This document shows, one piece after another, positions 48,641-57,184 of a stretch of 64,000 nucleotides of DNA (within the stretch, counting starts at the first letter, position 1; each line of letters begins with the position of its first letter). Position numbers and translations under genes: made by a program. The notes beneath the pieces are model-generated. The model had not been told where the DNA came from. It ran no database searches and saw only the letters and a list, made by a program, of their open reading frames with translations. The stretch lies in the NCBI RefSeq assembly GCF_031928785.1, contig NZ_JARQAL010000008.1; one strand, given 5' to 3'. The stretch comes from Enterococcus_C asini_A (GTDB taxonomy: Bacteria > Bacillota > Bacilli > Lactobacillales > Enterococcaceae).

Positions 48641-49459
48641 TCACAGCCTTTCGAATGTATTTGCGTTACAAAATAAAGTACCAATTTCAGCGCCGGCTAA
48701 TATATCAAAGATAACTTGGGGTTTTTCTCCGTTGGCTAAGACCATGGCGCTGTCTGCTTCTAAAATCCGTTGGGCGGCAGAGAGTTTGCTAATCATGCCA
48801 CCAGTGCCGAATTCACTGCCTTTATCTCCGGCTTGTTTGCAGATTTCTGGAGTGATTTCGTGGACCGTGTGGTATAAGATCGCTTGTTGGTCCACACTAG
48901 GATTAGCAGAATAAAAACCGTCAATATCCGATAACATAATCAATAAATCAGCTGCAGTAATCTGAGCTACAATGGCTGAAAGTTGGTCATTATCGCCAAA
49001 TTTGGTTTGGTGATCCATCTCTTCTACGGAGACGGTATCATTTTCATTAATAATGGGAATAATCCCTTTTTTCAACAATTGATTTAAGGTATTGGTCACA
49101 TTTTTACGACTTTCTGGATACTCCACAATATCTCTGGTCAATAGAATTTGAGCGGTGATTTGACTATAAGTGAGAAAGCGATGATTGTAGATGTTCATCA
49201 ATTCGGCTTGTCCCACGGCAGCTACGGCTTGTTGTTCAGGAATAGAGGTGGGGCGGTTCTTCAGTCCCAGTTTATTCATCCCCACACCAATTGCACCTGA
49301 AGACACTAACAAAATTTCTTTACCTCGATTGGCTAAGTCTGTTAAGACAAAGGCTAATTGGTCAATGCCGGCTAAATTAATAGTGCCATTGGGGTAAATT
49401 AAGGAACTAGTCCCAATTTTTATTACGATTCGCTGGGCCTTTTCCAATGATTTTCGCAC
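48641..49459 (-). CDS. proB: Glutamate 5-kinase
   Basis: This 272-residue amino-acid kinase phosphorylates glutamate in the first step of proline synthesis. It starts VRKSLEKAQRIVIKIGTSSL and contains SSGAIGVG, NENDTVS, FGDNDQLSA and GTGGMISK. It lacks the C-terminal PUA domain of the E. coli enzyme, as in many Gram-positives. The start is GTG, 5 bases after GGAGGGG; a frame 12 codons longer begins with TTG but has no ribosome-binding site. Feedback inhibition by proline is expected from the family. Confidence 0.95.
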   Translation of the reverse strand: MRKSLEKAQRIVIKIGTSSLIYPNGTINLAGIDQLAFVLTDLANRGKEILLVSSGAIGVGMNKLGLKNRPTSIPEQQAVAAVGQAELMNIYNHRFLTYSQITAQILLTRDIVEYPESRKNVTNTLNQLLKKGIIPIINENDTVSVEEMDHQTKFGDNDQLSAIVAQITAADLLIMLSDIDGFYSANPSVDQQAILYHTVHEITPEICKQAGDKGSEFGTGGMISKLSAAQRILEADSAMVLANGEKPQVIFDILAGAEIGTLFCNANTFERL

Positions 49460-49523
49460 AAAATCCCCTCCGATTGTTTTCTTTCCATTGTACAAGGTTT
49501 CTTGTAAGATTTCATCCGCTAAA

Positions 49524-49535
49524 TGACAATTGTCA
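49524..49535. promoter_or_regulatory. Palindrome upstream of proBA
   Basis: TGACAATTGTCA is a perfect 12-base palindrome, followed closely by GATAATTATC (10-base palindrome). They lie 65-90 bases before proB and may be operators; no known regulator site is recognised. Confidence 0.35.
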
Positions 49536-49570
49536 GATAATTATCAGACGCCACCGCTTTTCTTTTTAAT

Positions 49571-49586
49571 TGTTTCACGTGAAACC
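49571..49586. promoter_or_regulatory. parS-like site 4
   Basis: TGTTTCACGTGAAACC matches parS at 15 of 16 positions. It lies between the divergent proB and dUTPase genes, about 28 kb from dnaA. Confidence 0.8.
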
Positions 49587-49708
49587 CTAACCAAAAAAGA
49601 GAATATCGCTTTTTTTCTGGTCATGAAGTTTCAGTGAAATCTTTATGAAGAGCCGGTTTTAGGCCTTGTAGTGTGCTAAAATAAACTATCAAGTTTAAGG
49701 AGTACAAA

Positions 49709-50233
49709 ATGAAAAAACGTGGATTTGAAGTAGTAACAACCTTTCAAGATAAAAATATTCAATTGCCGGTGCGGGCTACCCGCCAAGCAGCCGGCTATGA
49801 CTTTGAAGCGGCAGCAGACATGGTAGTTCCCAGCATTTGGCACAGTGGTTTGTTGCCAGTAATCAAAGGCTTGTTGAAAAAAACTGAAGCGGAGACAGTT
49901 CAAAAACACTTAAAGCCGGTTTTAGTGCCTACGGGAATCAAAGCCTACATGGGAGAAGAGGAGTTTTTGCAGCTGTGCAATCGTTCCAGTAACCCATTAA
50001 AACGCTTTTTGGTATTGACCAATGGCGTAGGGGTCATTGACAGCGATTATTATAACAACCCGGATAATGAAGGCCATATTATGTTTCAGTTCACTAACTT
50101 TGGGCCTTTTGATGTCACGATTAAAAAAGGTGAGCGGATTGGGCAAGGAATCTTTTTGCCATTCTTAAAAGCCGATCAGGATCGCAGTACTACCAAACGC
50201 ACCGGGGGCTTTGGTTCTTCCGGGAAAGAGTGA
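49709..50233 (+). CDS. dut: dUTPase family protein (deoxyuridine 5'-triphosphate nucleotidohydrolase)
   Basis: This 174-residue protein has all five trimeric dUTPase motifs: AAGYDFEAA, CNRSSNP, GVGVIDSDYYNNPDNEGHI, GERIGQGIF and C-terminal RTGGFGSSG. The enzyme hydrolyses dUTP to dUMP, keeping uracil out of DNA and feeding dTMP synthesis. An insertion after motif 1 (WHSGLLPVIKGLLKKTEAETV) is longer than in E. coli Dut. It precedes radA by 54 bases. AAGGAG precedes the ATG. Confidence 0.92.
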   Translation: MKKRGFEVVTTFQDKNIQLPVRATRQAAGYDFEAAADMVVPSIWHSGLLPVIKGLLKKTEAETVQKHLKPVLVPTGIKAYMGEEEFLQLCNRSSNPLKRFLVLTNGVGVIDSDYYNNPDNEGHIMFQFTNFGPFDVTIKKGERIGQGIFLPFLKADQDRSTTKRTGGFGSSGKE

Positions 50234-50287
50234 GGTTATCAACTTCTTTCCCTTATGTGGTAAAATGAAGGCTACTGGAGGTGTCTT

Positions 50288-51658
50288 ATGGCCAAAAAAG
50301 CCAAAGTTCAATTTGAATGCCAACATTGTGGCTATACTTCGCCGAAATACTTAGGAAAGTGTCCCAACTGCGGTAGCTGGAATTCCTTAGTAGAAGTAAC
50401 CATTCAAGATACAGATGATCGCAGAATCCGAACCTCATTAACTGGAGAGAAAACCCGGCCTACGAAGATTGCCGATGTAGTACCTAAAAAAGAACCCCGA
50501 GTAAAAACCAAATTAGGAGAGCTTAATCGAGTTCTAGGCGGCGGAGTAGTGCCCGGTTCCTTGATTTTAATCGGTGGGGATCCGGGAATTGGCAAGTCTA
50601 CTTTGCTTTTACAAGTTTCTCAGCAACTTGCGGAAATCGGTGGTAAGGTTCTCTATGTTTCCGGGGAAGAAAGTGCTGAACAGATTAAAATGCGAGCGGA
50701 GCGTTTAGGCAGTATTGATACGGAATTCTACCTGTATGCAGAAACCGATATGAGTGAAATCAGTCGTTCCATTCGAGAAATCGAACCAGATTATGTGATT
50801 ATTGATTCAATTCAAACGATGACCCAGCCGGATATTACTAGCGTGGCGGGCTCGGTTAGCCAAGTGCGGGAAACCACCGCCGAGCTGTTAAAAATCGCTA
50901 AAACCAATGGCATTGCGATTTTTATCGTGGGTCATGTGACGAAGGAAGGTTCCATTGCTGGGCCACGGATGTTAGAGCATATGGTAGATACGGTGCTGTA
51001 TTTTGAAGGAGAAAAGCATCACAGCTTTCGAATTTTACGAGCAGTGAAGAATCGTTTTGGTTCCACCAATGAAATCGGCATTTTCGAAATGCAGGAAAAT
51101 GGACTAAAAGAAGTGGTCAATCCTTCTGAAGTCTTTTTGGAAGAACGTCTGGCCGGGGCCACGGGATCGGCTATTGTAGTGGCAATGGAAGGCAGTCGGC
51201 CAATTTTAGTGGAAATCCAAGCTTTGGTGACACCCACCATGTTTGGCAATGCCAAGCGCACCACTTCAGGGTTAGATTTTAACCGCGTTTCTTTGATCAT
51301 GGCGGTCTTGGAAAAACGAGCAGGATTGCTTTTGCAAAACCAAGATGCTTATTTAAAAGCTGCCGGTGGTGTGAAGTTAAATGAACCTGCCATTGACTTA
51401 GCACTGGCTGTAAGTATCGCTTCTAGTTACAAAGAAAAAGGGACTGATCCTAGAGAGTGTTTTATTGGAGAAATTGGCCTAACTGGTGAAGTGCGCCGAG
51501 TGAGCAATATCGAATCCCGGGTCAAAGAAGTTCAAAAGTTGGGCTTTACGAAAGTTTATTTGCCCAAAAATAATCTCAGTGGCTGGGAACCACCAAAAGG
51601 CATTGAAGTGGTCCCTGTAGCAACCATTGGCGAGACTTTAAAACGAGTCTTCGGCTAG
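50288..51658 (+). CDS. radA: DNA repair protein RadA (Sms)
   Basis: This 456-residue RecA-like protein promotes branch migration in recombination. It has an N-terminal zinc finger (CQHCGYTSPKYLGKCPNCGSW), Walker A GGDPGIGKSTLL, the KNRFG motif and a C-terminal Lon-like domain. GGAGG precedes the ATG. In naturally competent bacteria RadA also aids transformation. It is followed by the PIN-TRAM gene, as in many Firmicutes. Confidence 0.97.
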   Translation: MAKKAKVQFECQHCGYTSPKYLGKCPNCGSWNSLVEVTIQDTDDRRIRTSLTGEKTRPTKIADVVPKKEPRVKTKLGELNRVLGGGVVPGSLILIGGDPGIGKSTLLLQVSQQLAEIGGKVLYVSGEESAEQIKMRAERLGSIDTEFYLYAETDMSEISRSIREIEPDYVIIDSIQTMTQPDITSVAGSVSQVRETTAELLKIAKTNGIAIFIVGHVTKEGSIAGPRMLEHMVDTVLYFEGEKHHSFRILRAVKNRFGSTNEIGIFEMQENGLKEVVNPSEVFLEERLAGATGSAIVVAMEGSRPILVEIQALVTPTMFGNAKRTTSGLDFNRVSLIMAVLEKRAGLLLQNQDAYLKAAGGVKLNEPAIDLALAVSIASSYKEKGTDPRECFIGEIGLTGEVRRVSNIESRVKEVQKLGFTKVYLPKNNLSGWEPPKGIEVVPVATIGETLKRVFG

Positions 51659-51688
51659 TCAATTGCTAGTATTAACAAAACAGAATAG

Positions 51689-51726
51689 TAAAGCAAACAA
51701 GAAAAATAGGTTTGCTTTACTTAAAA
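51689..51726 (+). terminator. Hairpin between radA and the PIN-TRAM gene
   Basis: GTAAAGCAAAC pairs with GTTTGCTTTAC; the downstream tract is A-rich rather than T-rich on the plus strand. It may be a processing or stability element rather than a terminator. Confidence 0.4.
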
Positions 51727-51746
51727 AATGCAAGGAGGAAAAATCT

Positions 51747-52913
51747 ATGGAAAAACGCGTCATCACAGTTTTACTGGTGGTGGCTGGAGCAAGTTTGGGT
51801 GTCTCATTTATGCCATATGCGTGGACAGCAATTGGTCAAGGGGGCAATCAGTGGTTAGACAATGTTTTCACCAACTTATTAATCGGTGCAATTATTTTTT
51901 ATTTACTTTCATTATTTCTGGTGAAACATATCTCCACAGCTCTTACCTACATCGAGAAAAAACTCAGTGAGCTCAGTCTCACTTACTTATTATTTGGGGC
52001 CATTGGTACCATTATTGGTTTATTGATTGGCGTTATTATTTCACTACCCTTTTATAACTGGGATGTACCTTTTGTAAAAGGAGTAGCTCCTTTTCTAATC
52101 ATGATTTTACTGGGGTATCTTGGTTTTCAAATCAGTACCACCCGGATTGAAGAATGGAAGAAAATCTTTACTTCTTCTAAAAAGCGTAACGAACAACAAG
52201 CAGAACAAGAACTTTTGGAACGCAATGCAGACGATCATTTCCGCAAGTATAAGATTCTAGACACTAGTGTGATTATTGATGGTCGAGTGTATGACATCGC
52301 CAAAACCGGTTTTTTAGAAGGAACCTTGTTAATTCCTAATTTTGTTTTGTACGAGTTGCAATACATTGCCGATTCTGGAGACAGTTTGAAACGGGTGCGA
52401 GGGCGCCGAGGACTGGATATTTTAAATGCCCTGCAAAAAGAAGAAGACATCTCCGTGGAAATGTACGATGGCGACTTTGAAGAAATTCAAGAAGTTGACA
52501 GCAAACTACTGAAATTAGCCAAACTCTTAGATGGCACCGTGGTTACTAATGACTACAATTTAAACAAAGTCGCTGAATTCCAAAATGTGCCGGTATTAAA
52601 CATTAACCAATTGGCGAATGCGGTGAAGCCCGTGGTTATCCCGGGTGAAGATATGGAAGTCTTAGTGGTGAAAGCCGGCACTGAGCGCCAACAAGGGGTA
52701 GCATATCTAGACGACGGCACCATGGTGGTAGTAGAAGATGGGCAGCATTATATGAACGAACGAATTAAAGTCGTGGTGACCAGTGCTTTGCAAACCGCAG
52801 CCGGGCGGATGATTTTTGCCAAACCAGCTCACTCCGGTCGAGGCATTGATACAGAAGCCGCTCCAACTACTAATGGCAAGAGCAGTCGCAACCAACGAAA
52901 TCACAAGTCTTGA
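51747..52913 (+). CDS. PIN and TRAM domain membrane protein (YacL-like)
   Basis: This is a 388-residue protein. Four hydrophobic segments occupy the first ~140 residues. A PIN ribonuclease-like domain follows, with the acidic residues of KILDTSVIIDGRVYD and TNDYNLNKVA; a TRAM domain with QGVAYLDDGTMVVVEDG follows, then a basic tail. It is YacL-like. I start at the ATG at 51747, just after AAGGAGG; the frame 28 codons longer lacks one. The natural RNA substrate is unknown. Confidence 0.9.
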   Translation: MEKRVITVLLVVAGASLGVSFMPYAWTAIGQGGNQWLDNVFTNLLIGAIIFYLLSLFLVKHISTALTYIEKKLSELSLTYLLFGAIGTIIGLLIGVIISLPFYNWDVPFVKGVAPFLIMILLGYLGFQISTTRIEEWKKIFTSSKKRNEQQAEQELLERNADDHFRKYKILDTSVIIDGRVYDIAKTGFLEGTLLIPNFVLYELQYIADSGDSLKRVRGRRGLDILNALQKEEDISVEMYDGDFEEIQEVDSKLLKLAKLLDGTVVTNDYNLNKVAEFQNVPVLNINQLANAVKPVVIPGEDMEVLVVKAGTERQQGVAYLDDGTMVVVEDGQHYMNERIKVVVTSALQTAAGRMIFAKPAHSGRGIDTEAAPTTNGKSSRNQRNHKS

Positions 52914-52993
52914 TAGTGATACTTTACTAATGAAGACATTGATTGTACAATTTGAAACGTATAGGGAAAAATCCACTAAAAGGAAGAGATAAA

Positions 52994-54457
52994 ATGAGTA
53001 AAATCCGCGTGCGCTATGCGCCAAGCCCAACAGGACATTTGCATATCGGCAATGCCCGAACAGCACTGTTCAACTATTTATTTGCTCGTCACAATGATGG
53101 CGACTTTATTATCCGCATTGAAGATACTGACCAAAAACGAAATATTGCTGACGGCGAAAAAAGCCAGCTAGAAAATTTAGCTTGGTTAGGCATGGACTGG
53201 GATGAATCTCCTGAAAATCCCGGGGAATATGGCCCTTACCGTCAATCAGAGCGAGGGGATATTTACCAACCTTTAATCGATCAACTACTCGCTTCCAATC
53301 GGGCGTATAAATGCTACTGTACCGAAGAAGAACTAGAAGCGGAAAGAGAAGCGCAACGTGCTCGGGGAGAAATGCCTCATTACGGCGGCAAATGTGCCCA
53401 CTTAACACCAGAAGAACAAGCACAAAAAGAAGCAGCCGGCCTTGAAGCTGTGATTCGTTTCCGCGTACCAAAAAATACGGAATACTCCTTCCATGATATG
53501 GTGAAAGGCGATATCCACTTTGAATCTGACAATGTAGGTGGCGACTTTGTTATCCAAAAACGGGATGGTATGCCAACTTACAACTTTGCTGTAGCAGTCG
53601 ATGATCATATGATGAAAATCACCCATGTTTTGCGAGGGGATGACCATATCGCCAACACGCCAAAACAAATGATGATTTATGAAGCATTTGACTGGACACC
53701 CCCAGAATTTGGTCATATGACGTTGATCATCAATTCTGAAACAGGTAAGAAATTATCCAAGCGGGATGAATCCATCTTACAATTTATCGAGCAATACCGA
53801 GAACTAGGCTATCTTCCAGAAGCCATGTTTAACTTTATTGCTTTACTAGGCTGGTCTCCAGTAGGGGAAGATGAACTCTTTTCTCAAGAAGAATTAATCA
53901 AGATTTTTGATCCAAAACGTTTAAGCAAATCACCAGCAGCCTTCGACGGCAAAAAATTGGAATGGGTTAACAACCATTACATTAAAGAAATGGACTTAGA
54001 CGAATTAACCGAAATGTGTCTACCATTCTTGTTTACTGCTGGCCGGATTCCTGCTGAATTGTCCGCAGACCAAAAAGCTTGGGTTAAAAAAGTAGTTGCT
54101 TTGTATCAACCACAAATGAGTTATGCGGCTGAAATCGTAGAACTTTCCGGCTTATTCTTTGACCAACATCCAGAATTAAGCGAAGAAGGACAAGCAATTA
54201 TGGCGCAAGAAACAGTGCCAACTGTCTTAAGTGCTTTTAAAGACCAATTGAACGAATTAAGTGATTTTACTGCGCCAAATATCATGGCCGCGATTAAAGA
54301 TGTTCAAAAAGCTACTGGTGTCAAAGGGAAAAACCTCTTTATGCCAATCCGAATTGCCGTTTCTGGTCAAATGCACGGTCCTGATTTGCCAAATACCATT
54401 GAAATTTTAGGTCGCGAACAAGCGATTAACAAATTAGAACAAGCTTTAACAAAATAA
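52994..54457 (+). CDS. gltX: Glutamyl-tRNA synthetase
   Basis: This 487-residue class I synthetase charges tRNA-Glu (and, in most Gram-positives, tRNA-Gln for later amidation). The HIGH motif appears as PSPTGHLHIGNARTALFNY and the KMSKS motif as KKLSKRDES. I start at the ATG at 52994, 7-8 bases after AGGAAGAG; the frame 17 codons longer is unlikely. The gltX-cysE-cysS order is conserved in enterococci. Confidence 0.97.
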   Translation: MSKIRVRYAPSPTGHLHIGNARTALFNYLFARHNDGDFIIRIEDTDQKRNIADGEKSQLENLAWLGMDWDESPENPGEYGPYRQSERGDIYQPLIDQLLASNRAYKCYCTEEELEAEREAQRARGEMPHYGGKCAHLTPEEQAQKEAAGLEAVIRFRVPKNTEYSFHDMVKGDIHFESDNVGGDFVIQKRDGMPTYNFAVAVDDHMMKITHVLRGDDHIANTPKQMMIYEAFDWTPPEFGHMTLIINSETGKKLSKRDESILQFIEQYRELGYLPEAMFNFIALLGWSPVGEDELFSQEELIKIFDPKRLSKSPAAFDGKKLEWVNNHYIKEMDLDELTEMCLPFLFTAGRIPAELSADQKAWVKKVVALYQPQMSYAAEIVELSGLFFDQHPELSEEGQAIMAQETVPTVLSAFKDQLNELSDFTAPNIMAAIKDVQKATGVKGKNLFMPIRIAVSGQMHGPDLPNTIEILGREQAINKLEQALTK

Positions 54458-54469
54458 GGAAACACTAAG

Positions 54470-54690
54470 AACAGTCGAAGTACCACCGTCTTTTTTTACA
54501 GAGAGGTCCCCCTGCTGAAAAGGGACTAAAAAAGCCGTGGGAAATGCAGCTGGGAGTGGATCTGCCAAAAGCAGATACGGGCATGGCCGTTATTCATTTA
54601 AAGGCAAGGAGCAATCTTTGTGAAAAAAAGTGGAACCACGCAAAAAGCGTCTTTTAAATAAGGAAACTTATTTAAAAGACGCTTTTTTTG
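54470..54690 (+). ncRNA. T-box leader (tRNA-Cys responsive) of cysE-cysS
   Basis: AGTGGAACCACG (54629-54640) is the T-box sequence. A terminator follows with 21-base arms (54642-54662 and 54668-54688) and seven T. In stem I AGTA (about 54479) and GGGAA-A-TGC (54545-54547) place the codon UGC at the specifier position; this is Cys, matching cysE and cysS downstream. The specifier is assigned by position. The 5' limit is approximate. Confidence 0.88.
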
Positions 54691-54712
54691 TAGAATAATA
54701 CCACAGCTAACT

Positions 54713-54732
54713 ATGCTTGGCTTCACGAATTC
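54713..54732 (-). repeat. Dispersed intergenic repeat, copy C
   Basis: The reverse complement GAATTCGTGAAGCCAAGCAT differs from copy A at one base and continues with GTTAGCT-like sequence (AGTTAGCT) as in copy A. It lies between the T-box terminator and cysE. Confidence 0.6.
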
Positions 54733-54850
54733 GCTTTGCCTTTCTATTCGTGAATTAGGTTTTGCTACATAGGAGCAATCTATTAGTGAGACAGAAAGCT
54801 TGTTGACAAAAATAGCTTTCAAGGAATGTAACAAGGAAGGGGGAAGTCAG

Positions 54851-55390
54851 ATGAGTTGGTTTAAAAAAGCCATTGCTGCTACTAAAGCTAACGATCCCGC
54901 TGCACGAAGCACATTGGAGATCGTTTTGACCTATCCAGGGTTTCACGCATTATTTTGGCATCGCTGGTCTCATTTTTTATACCGAAAAGGCTTGTTTTTA
55001 CTGGCCAAATTAAATGCCCAATTTTGGCGTTTTCTAACAGGGATTGAGATTCATCCTGGAGCGGAAATTGCCTCAGGGGTTTTTATCGACCACGGTATGG
55101 GCGTTGTGATTGGTGAAACAGCAGTAGTCGAAGAAGGAGTCGTTTTGTTCCATGGAGTGACACTTGGAGGGACGGGAAAAGATTGTGGCAAGCGCCATCC
55201 TACAGTTTTAAAAGGCGCGATGATTGCTGCTCATTCCCAAATTTTAGGGCCGATTACCATTGGCCAAAATGCTAAAATCGGCGCAGCAGCCGTAGTTTTA
55301 AAAGATATACCAGATAATGCGACCGCTGTGGGAGCCCCAGCGAAAGTCGTACGATTGAATGGAGTGAGAGTTGATGATCAAAATTTATAA
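54851..55390 (+). CDS. cysE: Serine O-acetyltransferase
   Basis: This 179-residue left-handed beta-helix acyltransferase makes O-acetylserine from serine and acetyl-CoA for cysteine synthesis. Hexapeptide repeats are seen in GAEIASGVFIDHGMGVVIGETAVV and VLFHGVTLGGTGKDCGKRHP. It is the short form lacking much of the N-terminal domain of E. coli CysE. I start at the ATG at 54851 after AAGGGGGAA. It overlaps cysS by 17 bases, and both are under the Cys T-box. Confidence 0.95.
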   Translation: MSWFKKAIAATKANDPAARSTLEIVLTYPGFHALFWHRWSHFLYRKGLFLLAKLNAQFWRFLTGIEIHPGAEIASGVFIDHGMGVVIGETAVVEEGVVLFHGVTLGGTGKDCGKRHPTVLKGAMIAAHSQILGPITIGQNAKIGAAAVVLKDIPDNATAVGAPAKVVRLNGVRVDDQNL

Positions 55391-56786
55391 TACCTTGACG
55401 CGGCAAAAGGAAGTTTTCACCCCCATTACGCCGGGACAAGTAAAGATTTATGTTTGTGGTCCTACCGTGTATAACTATATTCACATTGGCAATGCCCGTA
55501 GTTTTATCGCTTTTGATACGATTCGGCGCTATTTTGAATACCGAGGCTATCAGGTGGATTTTGTAACGAACTTTACCGATGTGGATGACAAGATTATTCG
55601 AGCAGCCAAAGAAGCTCAAGTTACCCCAGAAGCTTTATCCGAACAGTTTATCCAAGCTTATTTTGAAGACACTAAAGCGTTGAATATTGAACCCGCTACA
55701 TTAAATCCCCGGGTAATGGATCATATTCCTGATATTATTGCCTTTATTCAAGCATTAATTGAAAAAGGCTATGCTTATGAAGCTAGTGGCGATGTGTATT
55801 ATCGTACTCGCAAGTTTAAAGAATACGGTAAGTTAAGTGATCAGTCCATTGATGAATTGGAAGTTGGGGCCAGTCAACGGACGGGTAGCGAACAAGCCAT
55901 TAAAGAAGACCCACTGGATTTTGCTTTATGGAAGTCCGCTAAAGCCGGGGAAATTTCTTGGGAATCGCCATGGGGTGCAGGACGTCCCGGTTGGCATATC
56001 GAATGCTCCGTCATGGCTACGAAACACTTAGGCGAAACCATTGATATTCACGGTGGTGGTCAAGATTTAGAGTTTCCTCATCACGAAAACGAAATCGCTC
56101 AAAGTGAAGCAAAAACCGGGAAGACCTTTGCTAATTATTGGATGCACAATGGGTATGTGACCATTGGTGAGGACAATGAAAAGATGAGTAAATCCTTGGG
56201 GAATTTCATCACAGCCCATGAGTTGATTCAGCAAGTAGATCCTCAAGTGATTCGCTTTTTAATGGCGACCACCCAATATCGTCGGCCAATTCGTTACAGT
56301 GAGACCGTATTGCAAGAAGCCGCTGCGAATTTGTACCGGTTAAAAACGGCTAAAGAAAATGCTGATTTCCGCCTAAACCAAGCGGTCAGTGCTTTAAGTG
56401 TTGATGGGGAAGACTTAGCGGCTTTAACGGCTTTGGAAGAGCGCTTTGTAGCGGAAATGGACGATGATTTCAACTGTGCCAACGGGATTACCGTAGTTTA
56501 TGAATTAGCCAAATGGTTGAACAATTACAGTGAACGCACAGAAGTATCCACAATCGTTTTAGAAAATGCTTTGGCTAAATTTGCTGCTTGGTTACAAGTT
56601 TTCGGTATTGAGTTTGCGGCCGCCAGTATTTTAGATGAAGAAATCGATCAATTGATTGAAGAACGCATCCAAGCCAGAAAAGACAAGAACTTTGCCCGCA
56701 GTGATGAAATTCGGGACTTATTGAAAGAACAAGGGATTATCTTAGAGGACACCCCTCAAGGAACCAGATGGAGAAGAGACGCATGA
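55374..56786 (+). CDS. cysS: Cysteinyl-tRNA synthetase
   Basis: This 470-residue class I synthetase charges tRNA-Cys. It shows CGPTVYNYIHIGNAR, the zinc ligand region (WHIECSVMATKHLG and GGGQDLEFPHHENE) and KMSKS in EKMSKSLGNF. I use ATG at 55374; the codon before it is TTG. It begins inside cysE and ends overlapping mrnC by ATGA, which indicates tight coupling in one operon. Confidence 0.97.
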   Translation: MIKIYNTLTRQKEVFTPITPGQVKIYVCGPTVYNYIHIGNARSFIAFDTIRRYFEYRGYQVDFVTNFTDVDDKIIRAAKEAQVTPEALSEQFIQAYFEDTKALNIEPATLNPRVMDHIPDIIAFIQALIEKGYAYEASGDVYYRTRKFKEYGKLSDQSIDELEVGASQRTGSEQAIKEDPLDFALWKSAKAGEISWESPWGAGRPGWHIECSVMATKHLGETIDIHGGGQDLEFPHHENEIAQSEAKTGKTFANYWMHNGYVTIGEDNEKMSKSLGNFITAHELIQQVDPQVIRFLMATTQYRRPIRYSETVLQEAAANLYRLKTAKENADFRLNQAVSALSVDGEDLAALTALEERFVAEMDDDFNCANGITVVYELAKWLNNYSERTEVSTIVLENALAKFAAWLQVFGIEFAAASILDEEIDQLIEERIQARKDKNFARSDEIRDLLKEQGIILEDTPQGTRWRRDA

Positions 56787-57184
56787 GAGATTACAAACAG
56801 TTAAACGGCTTGGCATTGGCCTATGTAGGAGATGCCATCTATGAGGTTTATATCCGAGATTACTTAGTATCTACGGGACAGACCCGGCCTAATCAGCTGC
56901 ACAAAATGGCGACTCACTATGTGTCAGCCAAAGCTCAAGCCTTTTTAATGGATGGGCTGCTATCTGGTGACTTATTGACCGAAGAAGAGGAACTTTTTTA
57001 CCGTCGCGGGCGTAACAGCAAGAGCCACACCAGTGCCAAAAATGCGGATATTACCACCTATCGAATCGCTACAGGCTTTGAGTCACTAATGGGGTATTTA
57101 CATTTAACTCAGCAACAAGACCGCCTAGAAGAGCTGATTGATTGGTGTATTAAGAAGGTAGGTGAAGAAAATGAAGGAAAATAG
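56783..57184 (+). CDS. mrnC: Mini-ribonuclease III
   Basis: This 133-residue RNase III-like protein lacks the dsRNA-binding domain and matures 23S rRNA in Bacillus. It shows NGLALAYVGDAIYEVYIRDYL and RRGRNSKSHTSAKNADITTYR with the catalytic acidic residues. I start at the ATG overlapping the cysS stop (56783), with GGAG 9 bases upstream. It overlaps rlmB by 14 bases. Confidence 0.94.
   Translation: MRDYKQLNGLALAYVGDAIYEVYIRDYLVSTGQTRPNQLHKMATHYVSAKAQAFLMDGLLSGDLLTEEEELFYRRGRNSKSHTSAKNADITTYRIATGFESLMGYLHLTQQQDRLEELIDWCIKKVGEENEGK

Larger units (their letters stand above)
54458..54850. other. Leader region between gltX and cysE
   Basis: This 393-base gap holds the Cys T-box (54470-54690) and repeat copy C (54713-54732). 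The remaining ~120 bases before cysE hold nothing else that I can identify. Confidence 0.7.
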
